Assembly (NCBI RefSeq): GCF_001908375.1
Contig: NZ_CP017244.1
Coordinates: 1,178,001 to 1,242,000 of the forward strand
Source: Rhizobium etli 8C-3
GTDB lineage: Bacteria > Pseudomonadota > Alphaproteobacteria > Rhizobiales > Rhizobiaceae
Direction: 5' to 3'
Length of the DNA stretch: 64,000 nucleotides
Below are positions 26,699 through 35,277 of this stretch, one piece after another. The position numbers and the translations under genes were made by a program. The notes beneath the pieces were generated by a model that was not told where the DNA came from, did not search any database, and saw nothing but the letters and a program-made list of their open reading frames with translations. The first letter of the stretch is position 1, and every line of letters begins with the position of its first letter.

Positions 26699-28222
26699 TC
26701 ACAAAGACGATGGATCATTTCTACCAGAGCGCAGCATTGAACGAATTGCGCTGCGCATGTGGCCACTAAATTCAGCGCCCTCGTTGCCGATCAGATTGAT
26801 CGGCATCCGATATACGAAGCAAAGCGAGAAGAGACCCAGATACAGGATTTCGCAAAGCAGTATGATGCTCGCATGCGCGTTTTCGAGCCGCAGCACATAA
26901 GCGATGACAAAGCAAGGAATGCCAACCATAGCCGATACACGCATGCCGTATCGATGCTCTATGATCAACTCGATGAGGGAGACGCGGGCCACTTTGCAGG
27001 CAAACGCTGTGATTACGCAAAAATATACAAAAATCGCCAGTCCCACTGCTGTCGCCACGGCTGACAGTCCATGCCCTACAACCAACAACGTACCGCATAT
27101 CGTCAGGCATGCATAAACAGCTTGCGACAGGATAAGCGCGCGTATGGCCGCCGTCGCACGCAGAAGAGATCCGCTCACTCGTGAAGCCAACCTAAAGTAC
27201 ATTCCAATTGCGAGAAAGGAAAACACGGGGATTACTTCCCCCCACTGCTTGCCGAGCAGGGACAAAACAATCTCCGGAGCGAGAATATAGATTACTGCGC
27301 TCATTGGCATTCCAAAAAGAGCGGTTAGACCAACGCCTCGCAGATAGGCTTTCTTGAGCCGCGCTGGGTTAGACTGCACCTTGGCCATCGCAGGAAAGAC
27401 GACTCGATCCGCCATACGGGCGTAAACGTCCGTCGGTAGACTCATCAGGCGATATGCTCGAGAGTAGAGGCCAAGGTGAACTGCATCCAAGGATCGGCCG
27501 ACAATGGCGATGTCGGCGCGAAGCGCGATGAAATTGATTACTCGTGATGCAGTAAAGCCGGATCCCTTTCCCATCAGACGACGGCTGGATGGACTATCAA
27601 ATATCGGTCGAAGGTTCGGTTTAGCGGCATAAACCAGAACGAGGGCCAGGAAACTGGCCTCACATATCGATGCCGCGGCAAGGGCCCAATATCCGAAACC
27701 CGCAAATGCCAAACCGATGCCGGTTGTGCCGTATGCGAGTGTTTTGGCCGCAATCTCGCTCATTCGGATACGGCGCATCTCCAGTCGGCGTAAGAGGAGG
27801 CCCTCGGATATCGAGGTGAATGCTTGAACGATGATGATGAACGACAGCGCTCTAACAACAACTTCCGACGCGGGCATGTTCATGAACCGCGCAAATGGCG
27901 CAGCGCAAGCCTGCGCCAGAATGAAGAGAATGGCAGACGAGATCAGAACCAACGTGAGTGCTGTCCGCTGCTCAACTTCCGTGAGGCTTGGCAATTGAAC
28001 GATCGTCGCGCCGAGCCCGATCTCACGCAGAAGATTGCAAAATGAGAGAAACAAGATCGCCGTTGCCATGACGCCAAAATCCGCTGGCGACAGCAGGCGT
28101 GATAAGGTGGCCATGTAAGCCAAGTCGATGGCTATGCCTGCGCCTTGATATATCGAGGTCATCGCGACCTCGGATCGGACTTGGTGACTGAGACCTTTGT
28201 TTGCGGGCTCTGACGAAGTCAT
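26699..28222 (-). CDS. Polysaccharide flippase (Wzx/oligosaccharide translocase)
   Basis: The 507-residue polytopic protein has about 12-14 hydrophobic helices and the MATE/MOP-type N-terminal motif region AIDLAYMATLSRLLSPADFGVMA. LSRLL-P-DFG is typical of ExoT/Wzx-type flippases. ATG at 28222 lies 5 nt after the stop of the upstream glycosyltransferase; the longer frame would overlap that gene. It would flip undecaprenyl-linked repeat units across the inner membrane for the polymerase at 51801. Confidence 0.9.
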   Translation of the reverse strand: MTSSEPANKGLSHQVRSEVAMTSIYQGAGIAIDLAYMATLSRLLSPADFGVMATAILFLSFCNLLREIGLGATIVQLPSLTEVEQRTALTLVLISSAILFILAQACAAPFARFMNMPASEVVVRALSFIIIVQAFTSISEGLLLRRLEMRRIRMSEIAAKTLAYGTTGIGLAFAGFGYWALAAASICEASFLALVLVYAAKPNLRPIFDSPSSRRLMGKGSGFTASRVINFIALRADIAIVGRSLDAVHLGLYSRAYRLMSLPTDVYARMADRVVFPAMAKVQSNPARLKKAYLRGVGLTALFGMPMSAVIYILAPEIVLSLLGKQWGEVIPVFSFLAIGMYFRLASRVSGSLLRATAAIRALILSQAVYACLTICGTLLVVGHGLSAVATAVGLAIFVYFCVITAFACKVARVSLIELIIEHRYGMRVSAMVGIPCFVIAYVLRLENAHASIILLCEILYLGLFSLCFVYRMPINLIGNEGAEFSGHMRSAIRSMLRSGRNDPSSL

Positions 28223-28227
28223 CCAGA

Positions 28228-29217
28228 TCAAGCGGCCCTGTCCGCGCGGTGCGCTGCCGCCCACCCTTTGAGTAGGCGCACAAGACGATTGGCAAGCGGA
28301 GTGAGTGGCCCCAGCCACGGAGCGAATAAAATAACGCGTGTAATCCAGGCTGAGATGACTGGTTTCTCGTTGAAAGCCGCCTTGAGCAAATGCCTTGCAT
28401 CATCCTCAAGTCCAATCAAGGCCCGCCGCCTGGCCTCTGAGGCGAGGCGTGTCGCAAGATCCTTTGAGCGCGGTCGCATCAACGCGGAAATCGGCCCATT
28501 CGCATCCAGGGGATCGGGTCTGCCTGCCATGCGCTCTCGCGCACAATACAAGGCGAAATCTCTGCAGCTCATCGCAACTGCTAACTTGCGCGCATCGCCG
28601 GTTACAGAATCCTTGCGCTTCCAAGCTTTGTATAAAATCTCGGGAACGACAGCCATCGCTCCATAGTCCGTCATGCGCAGCCACAGATCGAGATCCTGAC
28701 GATATAAGAAGAAGGTTCTATATCCCCCGGCTCTTTCATATACAGAGCGTCGCATAAGAACCTCGCCCTGGGAAAAAGGATTGCCGCTAAAGAGTTGTAC
28801 TTTAATATTCTTATCGACGACCGGCTTAACAATGTAACTCTTCGAAGCTATGTCCGATACGACTTCCCGATAGCAACCCACTGCAACCACGCCGGGGTTC
28901 TCGTCCAGAAATCGAACTTGGCTCTGCAGTCGTGTTGGATAGGATATGTCGCCTGATCCCTGCACCGCGATGAACTCGCTGTCTGTGCAGGCGATAGTCG
29001 AAATCATAGTCCGCGTGAACCCGGCGTTGCGTTGCGTCGAAACGCGGATCTTATCCGACTCATGTTTCAAAAGTGCCTGGAAGGTGCCATCTTGCGACCC
29101 ATCGTCAACGAAATAAGCCTCGAAATCCTGATATGTCTGATCTCGAATTGCCGTGACGGTCTCATCGACCAGATGAGCCCTGTTGTAGTATGGGGACACT
29201 ACGACCACGCGAGGCAT
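28228..29217 (-). CDS. Glycosyltransferase family 2
   Basis: The protein has a GT-A domain beginning VVVVSPYYNRAHLVDETV, with a first aspartate pair in FVDDGSQDGT. It has GSGD in the place of the usual DxD (FIAVQGSGDISYPTRL), which may affect metal binding. The C-terminal 100 residues are basic and helical. ATG at 29217 is chosen because it overlaps the murB stop (TGATG); a GTG 9 nt earlier is possible. It adds one sugar to the lipid-linked repeat unit. Confidence 0.9.
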   Translation of the reverse strand: MPRVVVVSPYYNRAHLVDETVTAIRDQTYQDFEAYFVDDGSQDGTFQALLKHESDKIRVSTQRNAGFTRTMISTIACTDSEFIAVQGSGDISYPTRLQSQVRFLDENPGVVAVGCYREVVSDIASKSYIVKPVVDKNIKVQLFSGNPFSQGEVLMRRSVYERAGGYRTFFLYRQDLDLWLRMTDYGAMAVVPEILYKAWKRKDSVTGDARKLAVAMSCRDFALYCARERMAGRPDPLDANGPISALMRPRSKDLATRLASEARRRALIGLEDDARHLLKAAFNEKPVISAWITRVILFAPWLGPLTPLANRLVRLLKGWAAAHRADRAA

Positions 29218-30236
29218 CAGTTCCACTTTCCTGACTGAACCGACAGATGAGCTGGTTGGAGCACTCCGTCGGGACGAACGTGACGGACTTCGCAGTCCAG
29301 TAAAAAGCCGCTTCGTTCAAAGATCGTCCTTCTTACCAAATCGATCAGGCCCAGCACATCCGAGCTCGTCGCACCACCGAGGTTGACGATAAAGTTACCA
29401 TGACCGGGGGCAATCTGTGCTCCACCTATGCGACGTCCCCGCAACCCGGCATCCTCGATCGCTTTTCCCGGCGGGCCGACCACGTCGTACATCTTGGGGT
29501 CACTGAGGAAAACTGAGCCGCAGTTCGGCAAGCGAAGGGGGAATTTCTTTCGTCTCGACACCATAATTTCAATCATTGTCCTTCGCACGTCGGACTTGTT
29601 GGCGGTGGCAAACTCGAAATCTGCTTCCAGCAGGACAAGGTTCGGCCGCTGCAGGTTGGATTTTCTATATGAGAATTCGCATGCATTTCGATCCAAGATG
29701 TTCACCTTGCCATCAATGTCGACGACGGTGGCGCTTACAAGGTTGCTGCCGATCCCCTTTCGCTGGCTGCCGCCGTTCATAACAACCAGGCCGCCTAGAG
29801 TTCCAGGAATCCCCACAGTGTGCTCCGCACCTGTCAATCCGGCCGATCCGACCTTTCGGGCAAAAACAGGAGTCCATATTCCAGCTTGAGCGACGACGTG
29901 TGTGCCATTGATCGCGATCTGCGACATTTTCCGGCCGATCCGCAGAACGACACCTCGAAACCCTGCATCATCAAAGAGAAGGTTCGTGCCATCGCCAATC
30001 ACCAGGAATGGCACTTTCTCTGCACCCAGGCACTTCAAAACCTCGCTGACCGCGCGCCCGTCGAGTGGTTCCACCACGACGTCAGCCGGCCCACCAATTT
30101 GCCATCGCCCGACATATTTCAGCGGGACATGAGTTGAAATCTCAACGTTCCTGATTGTCCCGAGAAGCGACACAACATTTTTGCTTGATATCTTCGGAGT
30201 GTTCACAGTCAGTTCCACGATGACCAACAGCGCCAT
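29217..30236 (-). CDS. murB: MurB-like UDP-N-acetylenolpyruvoylglucosamine reductase (paralogue in EPS locus)
   Basis: The 339-residue protein has MurB FAD-domain motifs (IGGPADVVVEP, GDGTNLLFDD, VGIPGTLGGLVVMNGGS). The substrate domain has FSYRKSNLQ, catalytic serine in LPNCGSVF, HGNFIVNLGGAT, and the terminal glutamate in LLDCEVRHV. Key residues appear intact, so it should reduce enolpyruvyl-UDP-GlcNAc to UDP-MurNAc using NADPH. Sequence details such as APGHGNF instead of SEKHANF suggest divergence from the housekeeping enzyme. It sits between a glycosyltransferase and a MurA paralogue, not in a cell-division cluster. Confidence 0.9.
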   Translation of the reverse strand: MALLVIVELTVNTPKISSKNVVSLLGTIRNVEISTHVPLKYVGRWQIGGPADVVVEPLDGRAVSEVLKCLGAEKVPFLVIGDGTNLLFDDAGFRGVVLRIGRKMSQIAINGTHVVAQAGIWTPVFARKVGSAGLTGAEHTVGIPGTLGGLVVMNGGSQRKGIGSNLVSATVVDIDGKVNILDRNACEFSYRKSNLQRPNLVLLEADFEFATANKSDVRRTMIEIMVSRRKKFPLRLPNCGSVFLSDPKMYDVVGPPGKAIEDAGLRGRRIGGAQIAPGHGNFIVNLGGATSSDVLGLIDLVRRTIFERSGFLLDCEVRHVRPDGVLQPAHLSVQSGKWN

Positions 30237-30248
30237 TTCCGCCTGTCT

Positions 30249-31562
30249 TCATTCGGCCAGGACGTCCCCACCCAACGATGTAACTTTCTCGATGAATCGA
30301 TCGTAACCACGTTCAATTTGCCAGGCATCGTGAACGACCGTCTCTCCGTCGGCAACAAGACCGGCCAACGTCAGGGCGATGCCTGCGCGAAGGTCACGTG
30401 CTGTCACTTCCGCGCCACGCAACTTGGTGCCGCCGCGAATTCGCAGGAGATTGTCCTCGATGGAATAGTCAAGTCCCATCAAGCCCATCTCTTGCGCGTA
30501 GAGGTAGCGTCCAGGGAAACGCAAATCAATGATCTTGCTCTCCCCGCGCGACATCGCACCGAAGGCTGCAAAGAGGGGCTGCATGTCCGAATTTATTCCG
30601 GGATAGGCGCCGGTACTGATCTCTACAGGATAACAGTTGCCGCCGCGAACGATTATGCTCTCCTGACCGGTATAAACACGCGCACCGCTTTCCTTGAGGT
30701 GTATGAGGGGAACCTCCAGGTCCGATAGCGGAAAGCCATGGATCTCAACGTCGCCGTTGGTGATACACGCCCCGACCAACCATGTTAGAGCTTCCATGTT
30801 GTCGCCAATGACCCTGTGTCGAACACCTGTGAGCTCTTCTCGCCCTTCAATTTCGATGCGCTCCTGACCGAACACCTTGATCTTTGCGCCCATCGTCCGG
30901 AGCATGGCGATCAGATCGATTATTTCAGGACGGATATGCGGGTTCCAAACGGTGGTAACACCGCGGGCCAATGCGCCGCACAAAAGAGCATTCTCGGTAG
31001 CCCCGGTTGAGCGGATCGGCAAGCGGATGTCGGCGCCTGTCAGACCCTTAGGGGCATAGGCTTCGAGACTGGTGTCTGTTTCTGTAACGGTCGCGCCAAG
31101 TGCCTTGAGAAGCATAACATGCAGGTCATGCTTCCGCTCTCCGAATTTGCAGCCACCCGGCAATGGCACACAGCCTCTCCCGGTACGAGCTGTAAGGGCA
31201 CCCAATATCAACAGCGTGTTGCGAATAGAGCGGCCCCTCCACACCAGCTCCGCCGGCGGGGGAACAATTTCCTCAATATAGGCAATCTCGCCTTCGACAA
31301 CGCAATGCTTTCCAAGCGCCTCCAGCATCCCAAGATGTACCTGCGCGTCCAGGAGCATCCCGGGATAGTTCGAGATCTCGACTTTACCAGATGTCAGCAG
31401 CGAGGCTGCGAGAAGACGCAGCACGCTGTTCTTCGCTCCACTTACCAAGACTTCCCCTTCGAGGCGGGAGGCATGGACGCGATATATAGACACTTGCCGT
31501 TCGCTGTGCATTTGCGAAAGTGGCTGATAGGCTCCCAACTCAGCTTTGTTTTCGATGAGCAT
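30249..31562 (-). CDS. murA: MurA-like UDP-N-acetylglucosamine 1-carboxyvinyltransferase (paralogue in EPS locus)
   Basis: The 437-residue EPSP-synthase-fold protein retains the MurA catalytic cysteine in LPGGCKFGERKHDLHV. It also retains STGATENALL, the YPGINSDMQPLF segment and DLRAGIALTLAGL. AGGAG precedes the ATG. It would transfer enolpyruvate from PEP to UDP-GlcNAc, the first step to UDP-MurNAc; the product feeds the murB gene 12 nt downstream. Divergent stretches such as VIGDNMEALTWLVGA mark it as a specialised copy. It is divergent from the export gene across an AT-rich spacer. Confidence 0.9.
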   Translation of the reverse strand: MLIENKAELGAYQPLSQMHSERQVSIYRVHASRLEGEVLVSGAKNSVLRLLAASLLTSGKVEISNYPGMLLDAQVHLGMLEALGKHCVVEGEIAYIEEIVPPPAELVWRGRSIRNTLLILGALTARTGRGCVPLPGGCKFGERKHDLHVMLLKALGATVTETDTSLEAYAPKGLTGADIRLPIRSTGATENALLCGALARGVTTVWNPHIRPEIIDLIAMLRTMGAKIKVFGQERIEIEGREELTGVRHRVIGDNMEALTWLVGACITNGDVEIHGFPLSDLEVPLIHLKESGARVYTGQESIIVRGGNCYPVEISTGAYPGINSDMQPLFAAFGAMSRGESKIIDLRFPGRYLYAQEMGLMGLDYSIEDNLLRIRGGTKLRGAEVTARDLRAGIALTLAGLVADGETVVHDAWQIERGYDRFIEKVTSLGGDVLAE

Positions 31563-31953
31563 CTCTCAACTCCTGGTGAGGCACTCGATATCTTCCGCTA
31601 GAATGCAACAGAGTATCAGTATGCACATCAGCTGCCCGAAGGTGGAATAATTTATGTTAGAATATTACTGGCAGAAAATCTAACCTTAAAAAACAACATA
31701 CCATCAAAGAATCAAATAAACGACAAGCGAAGCACACCCACAAATTGATACTCGGAGCGTATCGCATCAAATAGAATATAATTCTGACGGGTTACGCAAC
31801 CGAATTTCATAGCCCAAATTATATTCATTCTCATATACTATTAGGTGCACGGGTTTAACATTTATTTACTTGACGTTAAAAGTAACAACTTTCTTAGATA
31901 GAGATCGGACCCACGCCGGTTGCGCGCAACCGCTGCGTCAATGGGAGGACGTG
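31563..31953. promoter_or_regulatory. AT-rich divergent promoter region between murA and the export gene
   Basis: About 390 bp, markedly richer in A and T than the coding DNA either side, separate divergent transcripts. On the plus strand TTGACG (31870-31875) lies 18-19 bp from TTAGAT/TAGATA (31894-31900), a weak sigma-70-like pair 54 nt before the export-gene start. No ORF is supported. Confidence 0.45.
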
Positions 31954-33198
31954 ATGTCAGCTCATCCTTGGATGAAAAGCGACGCAATTTCCGGCAAACG
32001 CCTTGCGTCTTGCCGGTCGATCTGGGTCGCCCTGGCCATCCTTGTCGCGGCCGCGAACGGTACGCGATCGGAGGTTTACCAGCTGCAGCCCGGAGACGTC
32101 GTAAATTTTGATTTTCTTGACGACGCCCTGCTGCCAGTTCTGTTGACAGTTGACGCGGATGGGACTGCGCAATTTCCCTTGGTCGGCGGCGTTGAAATCG
32201 GGGGTCTCAGTGTTAGCCAGGCGCTGGAAAAGTTACGGACCGAGTACAAGAACCGGCAGATGTTGGTCGATCCTAAAATTGCTTTGAACATCGCGACCTA
32301 CAAGCCGGTGTTTGTCCTGGGCGAGGTCAAAAATCCCGGATCCTTTCCCTTTTATCCGGGCTTGACGGTCGAACAGGCTGTCGGCCTTGCAGGTGGGACT
32401 TTGACGGCGGCGTCGAGTGCGTCTGACAAGATCATGGCCCGCGCGAGATTGCGTGGGACGATGGACGGCGCCGAGGTGGAAATCGTCCATGAGGCGATCT
32501 ACGCAGCACGTTTGGCGGCCCAGTTACGTGGTGCCGAAACCATCGACTTGCGCGACGCTCCAGAGACCGCGCGACCCTTTCTCGAAAAAACATCACTTAA
32601 GAGCGTGCTCGAGATCGAGGAGAAGATCCTGAAGACCGATCTGATTACCACACAGGCTCAAGTCCAGATTCTGACGCAGGGGATTGCCGAAACAGAGGCA
32701 GCCTTGAAGATCCTCGCCCAGCTTGAAGTCGAGCAAAAAAGTGTCGTCGAGATGAACGAGCGAGATCTTGAACGTGTGACCGCGCTACGCAAACGCGAAT
32801 TGAATACGGAGACCGAGATCGCGCGGGTCAAGAATACGACCTCCAATGAAAAAACCCAGCTTCTGGAGATATACGCGGAGATGTCACGCTCGAGGCGCGA
32901 ACTCGGCAACCTCAAGCTGGAGCTCGCCAAACTGCAGGCAGATCGGGAAAAAGACATATTACTGAAGCTCCAGGAGCGCGAAGCAGCGATCAAGAAGCTC
33001 CAGTCCACGCGCCAATCCGCCGAAGAGCAATTCTATCTCATTGCTTCGGTGGCCGCCGACGAAAGAAATCGTGACCAGATCTCCTTCACTTACGAGGTTC
33101 GCCGCCCCAAAAAAGGGGTCAACACCGTGATCGATGGTGCGCCATATACGGAGTTGCTTCCGGGGGATGTTGTCGCTGTGTCGATCGCGGGCATGTAG
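31954..33198 (+). CDS. Polysaccharide export outer-membrane protein (ExoF/Wza-like)
   Basis: The 414-residue protein starts at an ATG with GGGAGGA. A signal sequence covers about residues 14-38 (SIWVALAILVAAANGTRS-E). A poly-export domain follows (YQLQPGDVVNFDFLDD) and a SLBB domain (FVLGEVKNPGSFPFYPGLTVEQAVGLAGG). A long coiled coil runs through about 210-375, then a second SLBB-like end (LLPGDVVAVSI). This ExoF-type layout, with a coiled coil, is typical of rhizobial export proteins. It forms part of the trans-envelope channel with the ExoP-like protein at 38282. Confidence 0.92.
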   Translation: MSAHPWMKSDAISGKRLASCRSIWVALAILVAAANGTRSEVYQLQPGDVVNFDFLDDALLPVLLTVDADGTAQFPLVGGVEIGGLSVSQALEKLRTEYKNRQMLVDPKIALNIATYKPVFVLGEVKNPGSFPFYPGLTVEQAVGLAGGTLTAASSASDKIMARARLRGTMDGAEVEIVHEAIYAARLAAQLRGAETIDLRDAPETARPFLEKTSLKSVLEIEEKILKTDLITTQAQVQILTQGIAETEAALKILAQLEVEQKSVVEMNERDLERVTALRKRELNTETEIARVKNTTSNEKTQLLEIYAEMSRSRRELGNLKLELAKLQADREKDILLKLQEREAAIKKLQSTRQSAEEQFYLIASVAADERNRDQISFTYEVRRPKKGVNTVIDGAPYTELLPGDVVAVSIAGM

Positions 33199-33214
33199 CA
33201 ATCGAGGAGCGAAC

Positions 33215-33970
33215 GTGGTCTCGAGCATCAGCGTCACCTCCCTATATGAACGCGGGGATAAAAAGCCGATGGAAAAAGGCTGCGAACGCATGTTGAGCGA
33301 TGTCTTCGGTAGGACGCTTGTCATCGCGCCCCATGCGGACGACGAGGTCCTCGGGGCAGGTGGTACAATTGCACGGCTCGCTTCGGAGGGAGCCGAAGTT
33401 CGGATCGTCATCGTAACCGAGGGTAAGCCGCCGCAATACCCATCCGAGGCCGTATCTCGCTTGAGGGACGAGGCTCGCCTGGCGCACGCTATCCTTGGTG
33501 TCGGCAAAACCGATTGGATGGGTTTCCCCGCAGCCGGCCTGGCCGAGACGGCCGTTTCCGATTTGAACCGCTCGCTGTTCGAGATCATGACGGCATATTC
33601 CCCGCAAACGCTTCTCCTCCCTTTCGTCGGAGACATGCATGTCGATCATCAGATCGTCTTTACGTCTGCGCTCGTGGCGGCAAGACCTCATCAGGAGCAA
33701 TATCCGAGACTGATTCTGGCATATGAGACCCTCTCGGAGACGAATTGGAACGCGGCCTATGTGACGCCCAGTTTCGTTCCACACGTCTTCATCGATATCG
33801 AGGAGCATCTCGAAACCAAATTGGAAGCGATGTCGGCTTTTCAGTCGCAGCTGCGGCCACCACCGCATGAGCGCGCGATCGAAACCTTGAGGGCGCTGGC
33901 GACGTTGCGCGGCGCAACCGTCTTCAGTCAAGCCGCGGAAGCCTTCGTGATGGTTCGCCAGGTTCTGTGA
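33215..33970 (+). CDS. PIG-L/LmbE family N-deacetylase
   Basis: The 251-residue protein has the zinc motif APHADDEVLGAGGT and the second histidine motif GDMHVDHQ of LmbE/PIG-L deacetylases. GTG at 33215, 16 nt after the export-gene stop, has GAGGAG with 6-nt spacing and is preferred over the longer overlapping frame. It would remove acetyl from an N-acetyl sugar, producing a free amino group for later modification. Confidence 0.9.
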   Translation: MVSSISVTSLYERGDKKPMEKGCERMLSDVFGRTLVIAPHADDEVLGAGGTIARLASEGAEVRIVIVTEGKPPQYPSEAVSRLRDEARLAHAILGVGKTDWMGFPAAGLAETAVSDLNRSLFEIMTAYSPQTLLLPFVGDMHVDHQIVFTSALVAARPHQEQYPRLILAYETLSETNWNAAYVTPSFVPHVFIDIEEHLETKLEAMSAFQSQLRPPPHERAIETLRALATLRGATVFSQAAEAFVMVRQVL

Positions 33971-34021
33971 CGCAGGAGCCGGTTTCGAGAAGCGGATATC
34001 GCATCTAACACGGAGGGCGAA

Positions 34022-35194
34022 ATGGCGAAGTGGCCGGTTTTTGATGAAGAGCAGATCGAAGCGGTCGCTTCCATGCTTCGCACCGGTCAGGTCAATGCCT
34101 GGACAGGCCCCTATGTTGCGCAGTTCGAAGAAGCCTATGCCGCCTTTCTAGGCGTTGAACACGCCATCGCCGTCACCAATGGAACCGCTGCCCTCGAACT
34201 GGCATTGTTCGCCCTCGGCTTGGGTGCCGGGGACGAGGTCATCGTGACCCCACGCAGTTTCGTCGCATCAGCCGCTTGCGTCCCTTTTTGCGGTGGAATG
34301 CCGGTCTTTGCAGATATCGATGAGAACAGCCAGAATATCACGCCAGCCGCGATAGCACAGAAGGTTTCATCGAGGACCAAGGGCATCATCGCCGTCCATC
34401 TTGCAGGATGGCCATGCGACATGCCCGAGATCATGGCTTTTGCCCGCCAAAGAGGTTTGTGGGTCATTGAAGATTGCGCCCAGGCGCATGGCGCGGAAAT
34501 CGATGGGAGGCCGGTCGGGTCCTTCGGCGATATTGCTGCCTTTTCGTTCTGCCAGGATAAGATCATCACCACAGGCGGCGAAGGCGGCCTCATCGCGATG
34601 AACGACACAGCACTTTGGAAGAAGGCGTGGAGCAGAAGGGATCACGGAAAATCGTATGATGCCGTTCATCAAAAGGCGGGCCGAAGCGGTTTTCGCTGGC
34701 TTCACGAGTCCGTCGGCACCAATTTGCGGATGATGTCGTATCAGGCGGTGCTTGGCCTCTGCCAACTCGCCCGGCTAAAGGAGTGGCAAGCGACAAGAGA
34801 AAGAAATGCGAACATACTAATCACATCGACTGCCGACCTCGATGCTCTTCGCACACCAGTTCCGCGTCGCGGCATTCGCCATGCGTATTACCGCTTCTAC
34901 ACGTTTGTTCGTCCTGATCGACTGAAGATGGGCTATGATCGCGATCAGATTCTGGCGAGCCTGAACAGCGCAGGCGTTTCCTGCTTTACCGGAAGCTGCT
35001 CAGAAATTTACCTCGAAAAAGCATTCGCCGACCTGCAACCGGTGGGGAGGTTGCCTGTCGCGCAAAAACTCGGCGAAACGAGCCTAGCTCTCCTCGTCGA
35101 TCCCAGCTTGAGCGAAGTGGCCGTTCTTCAAAATGCCAGAGCGCTTCGGGATGCGGTCCTTGCGGCGACCGACAGCGCCAGAAAATCGGCTTAG
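34022..35194 (+). CDS. DegT/DnrJ/EryC1/StrS-family sugar aminotransferase
   Basis: The 390-residue PLP enzyme has TNGTAALELALFALGLGAGD, the aspartate in VIEDCAQAHGA and the PLP lysine in FSFCQDKIITTGGEGG. It would aminate a keto-sugar nucleotide, most likely the 4-keto product of the WbpM-like dehydratase at 41914, giving a 4-amino sugar that the formyltransferase at 49116 could modify. GGAGGG precedes the ATG. Confidence 0.93.
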   Translation: MAKWPVFDEEQIEAVASMLRTGQVNAWTGPYVAQFEEAYAAFLGVEHAIAVTNGTAALELALFALGLGAGDEVIVTPRSFVASAACVPFCGGMPVFADIDENSQNITPAAIAQKVSSRTKGIIAVHLAGWPCDMPEIMAFARQRGLWVIEDCAQAHGAEIDGRPVGSFGDIAAFSFCQDKIITTGGEGGLIAMNDTALWKKAWSRRDHGKSYDAVHQKAGRSGFRWLHESVGTNLRMMSYQAVLGLCQLARLKEWQATRERNANILITSTADLDALRTPVPRRGIRHAYYRFYTFVRPDRLKMGYDRDQILASLNSAGVSCFTGSCSEIYLEKAFADLQPVGRLPVAQKLGETSLALLVDPSLSEVAVLQNARALRDAVLAATDSARKSA

Positions 35195-35277
35195 GCCCAA
35201 CCGTTGTACGCAGAACTGGGATCGCACGCCTCTGCATGGACCTCATTGCCCGACGACCGGGTTGGTCGGTGCCTGCA

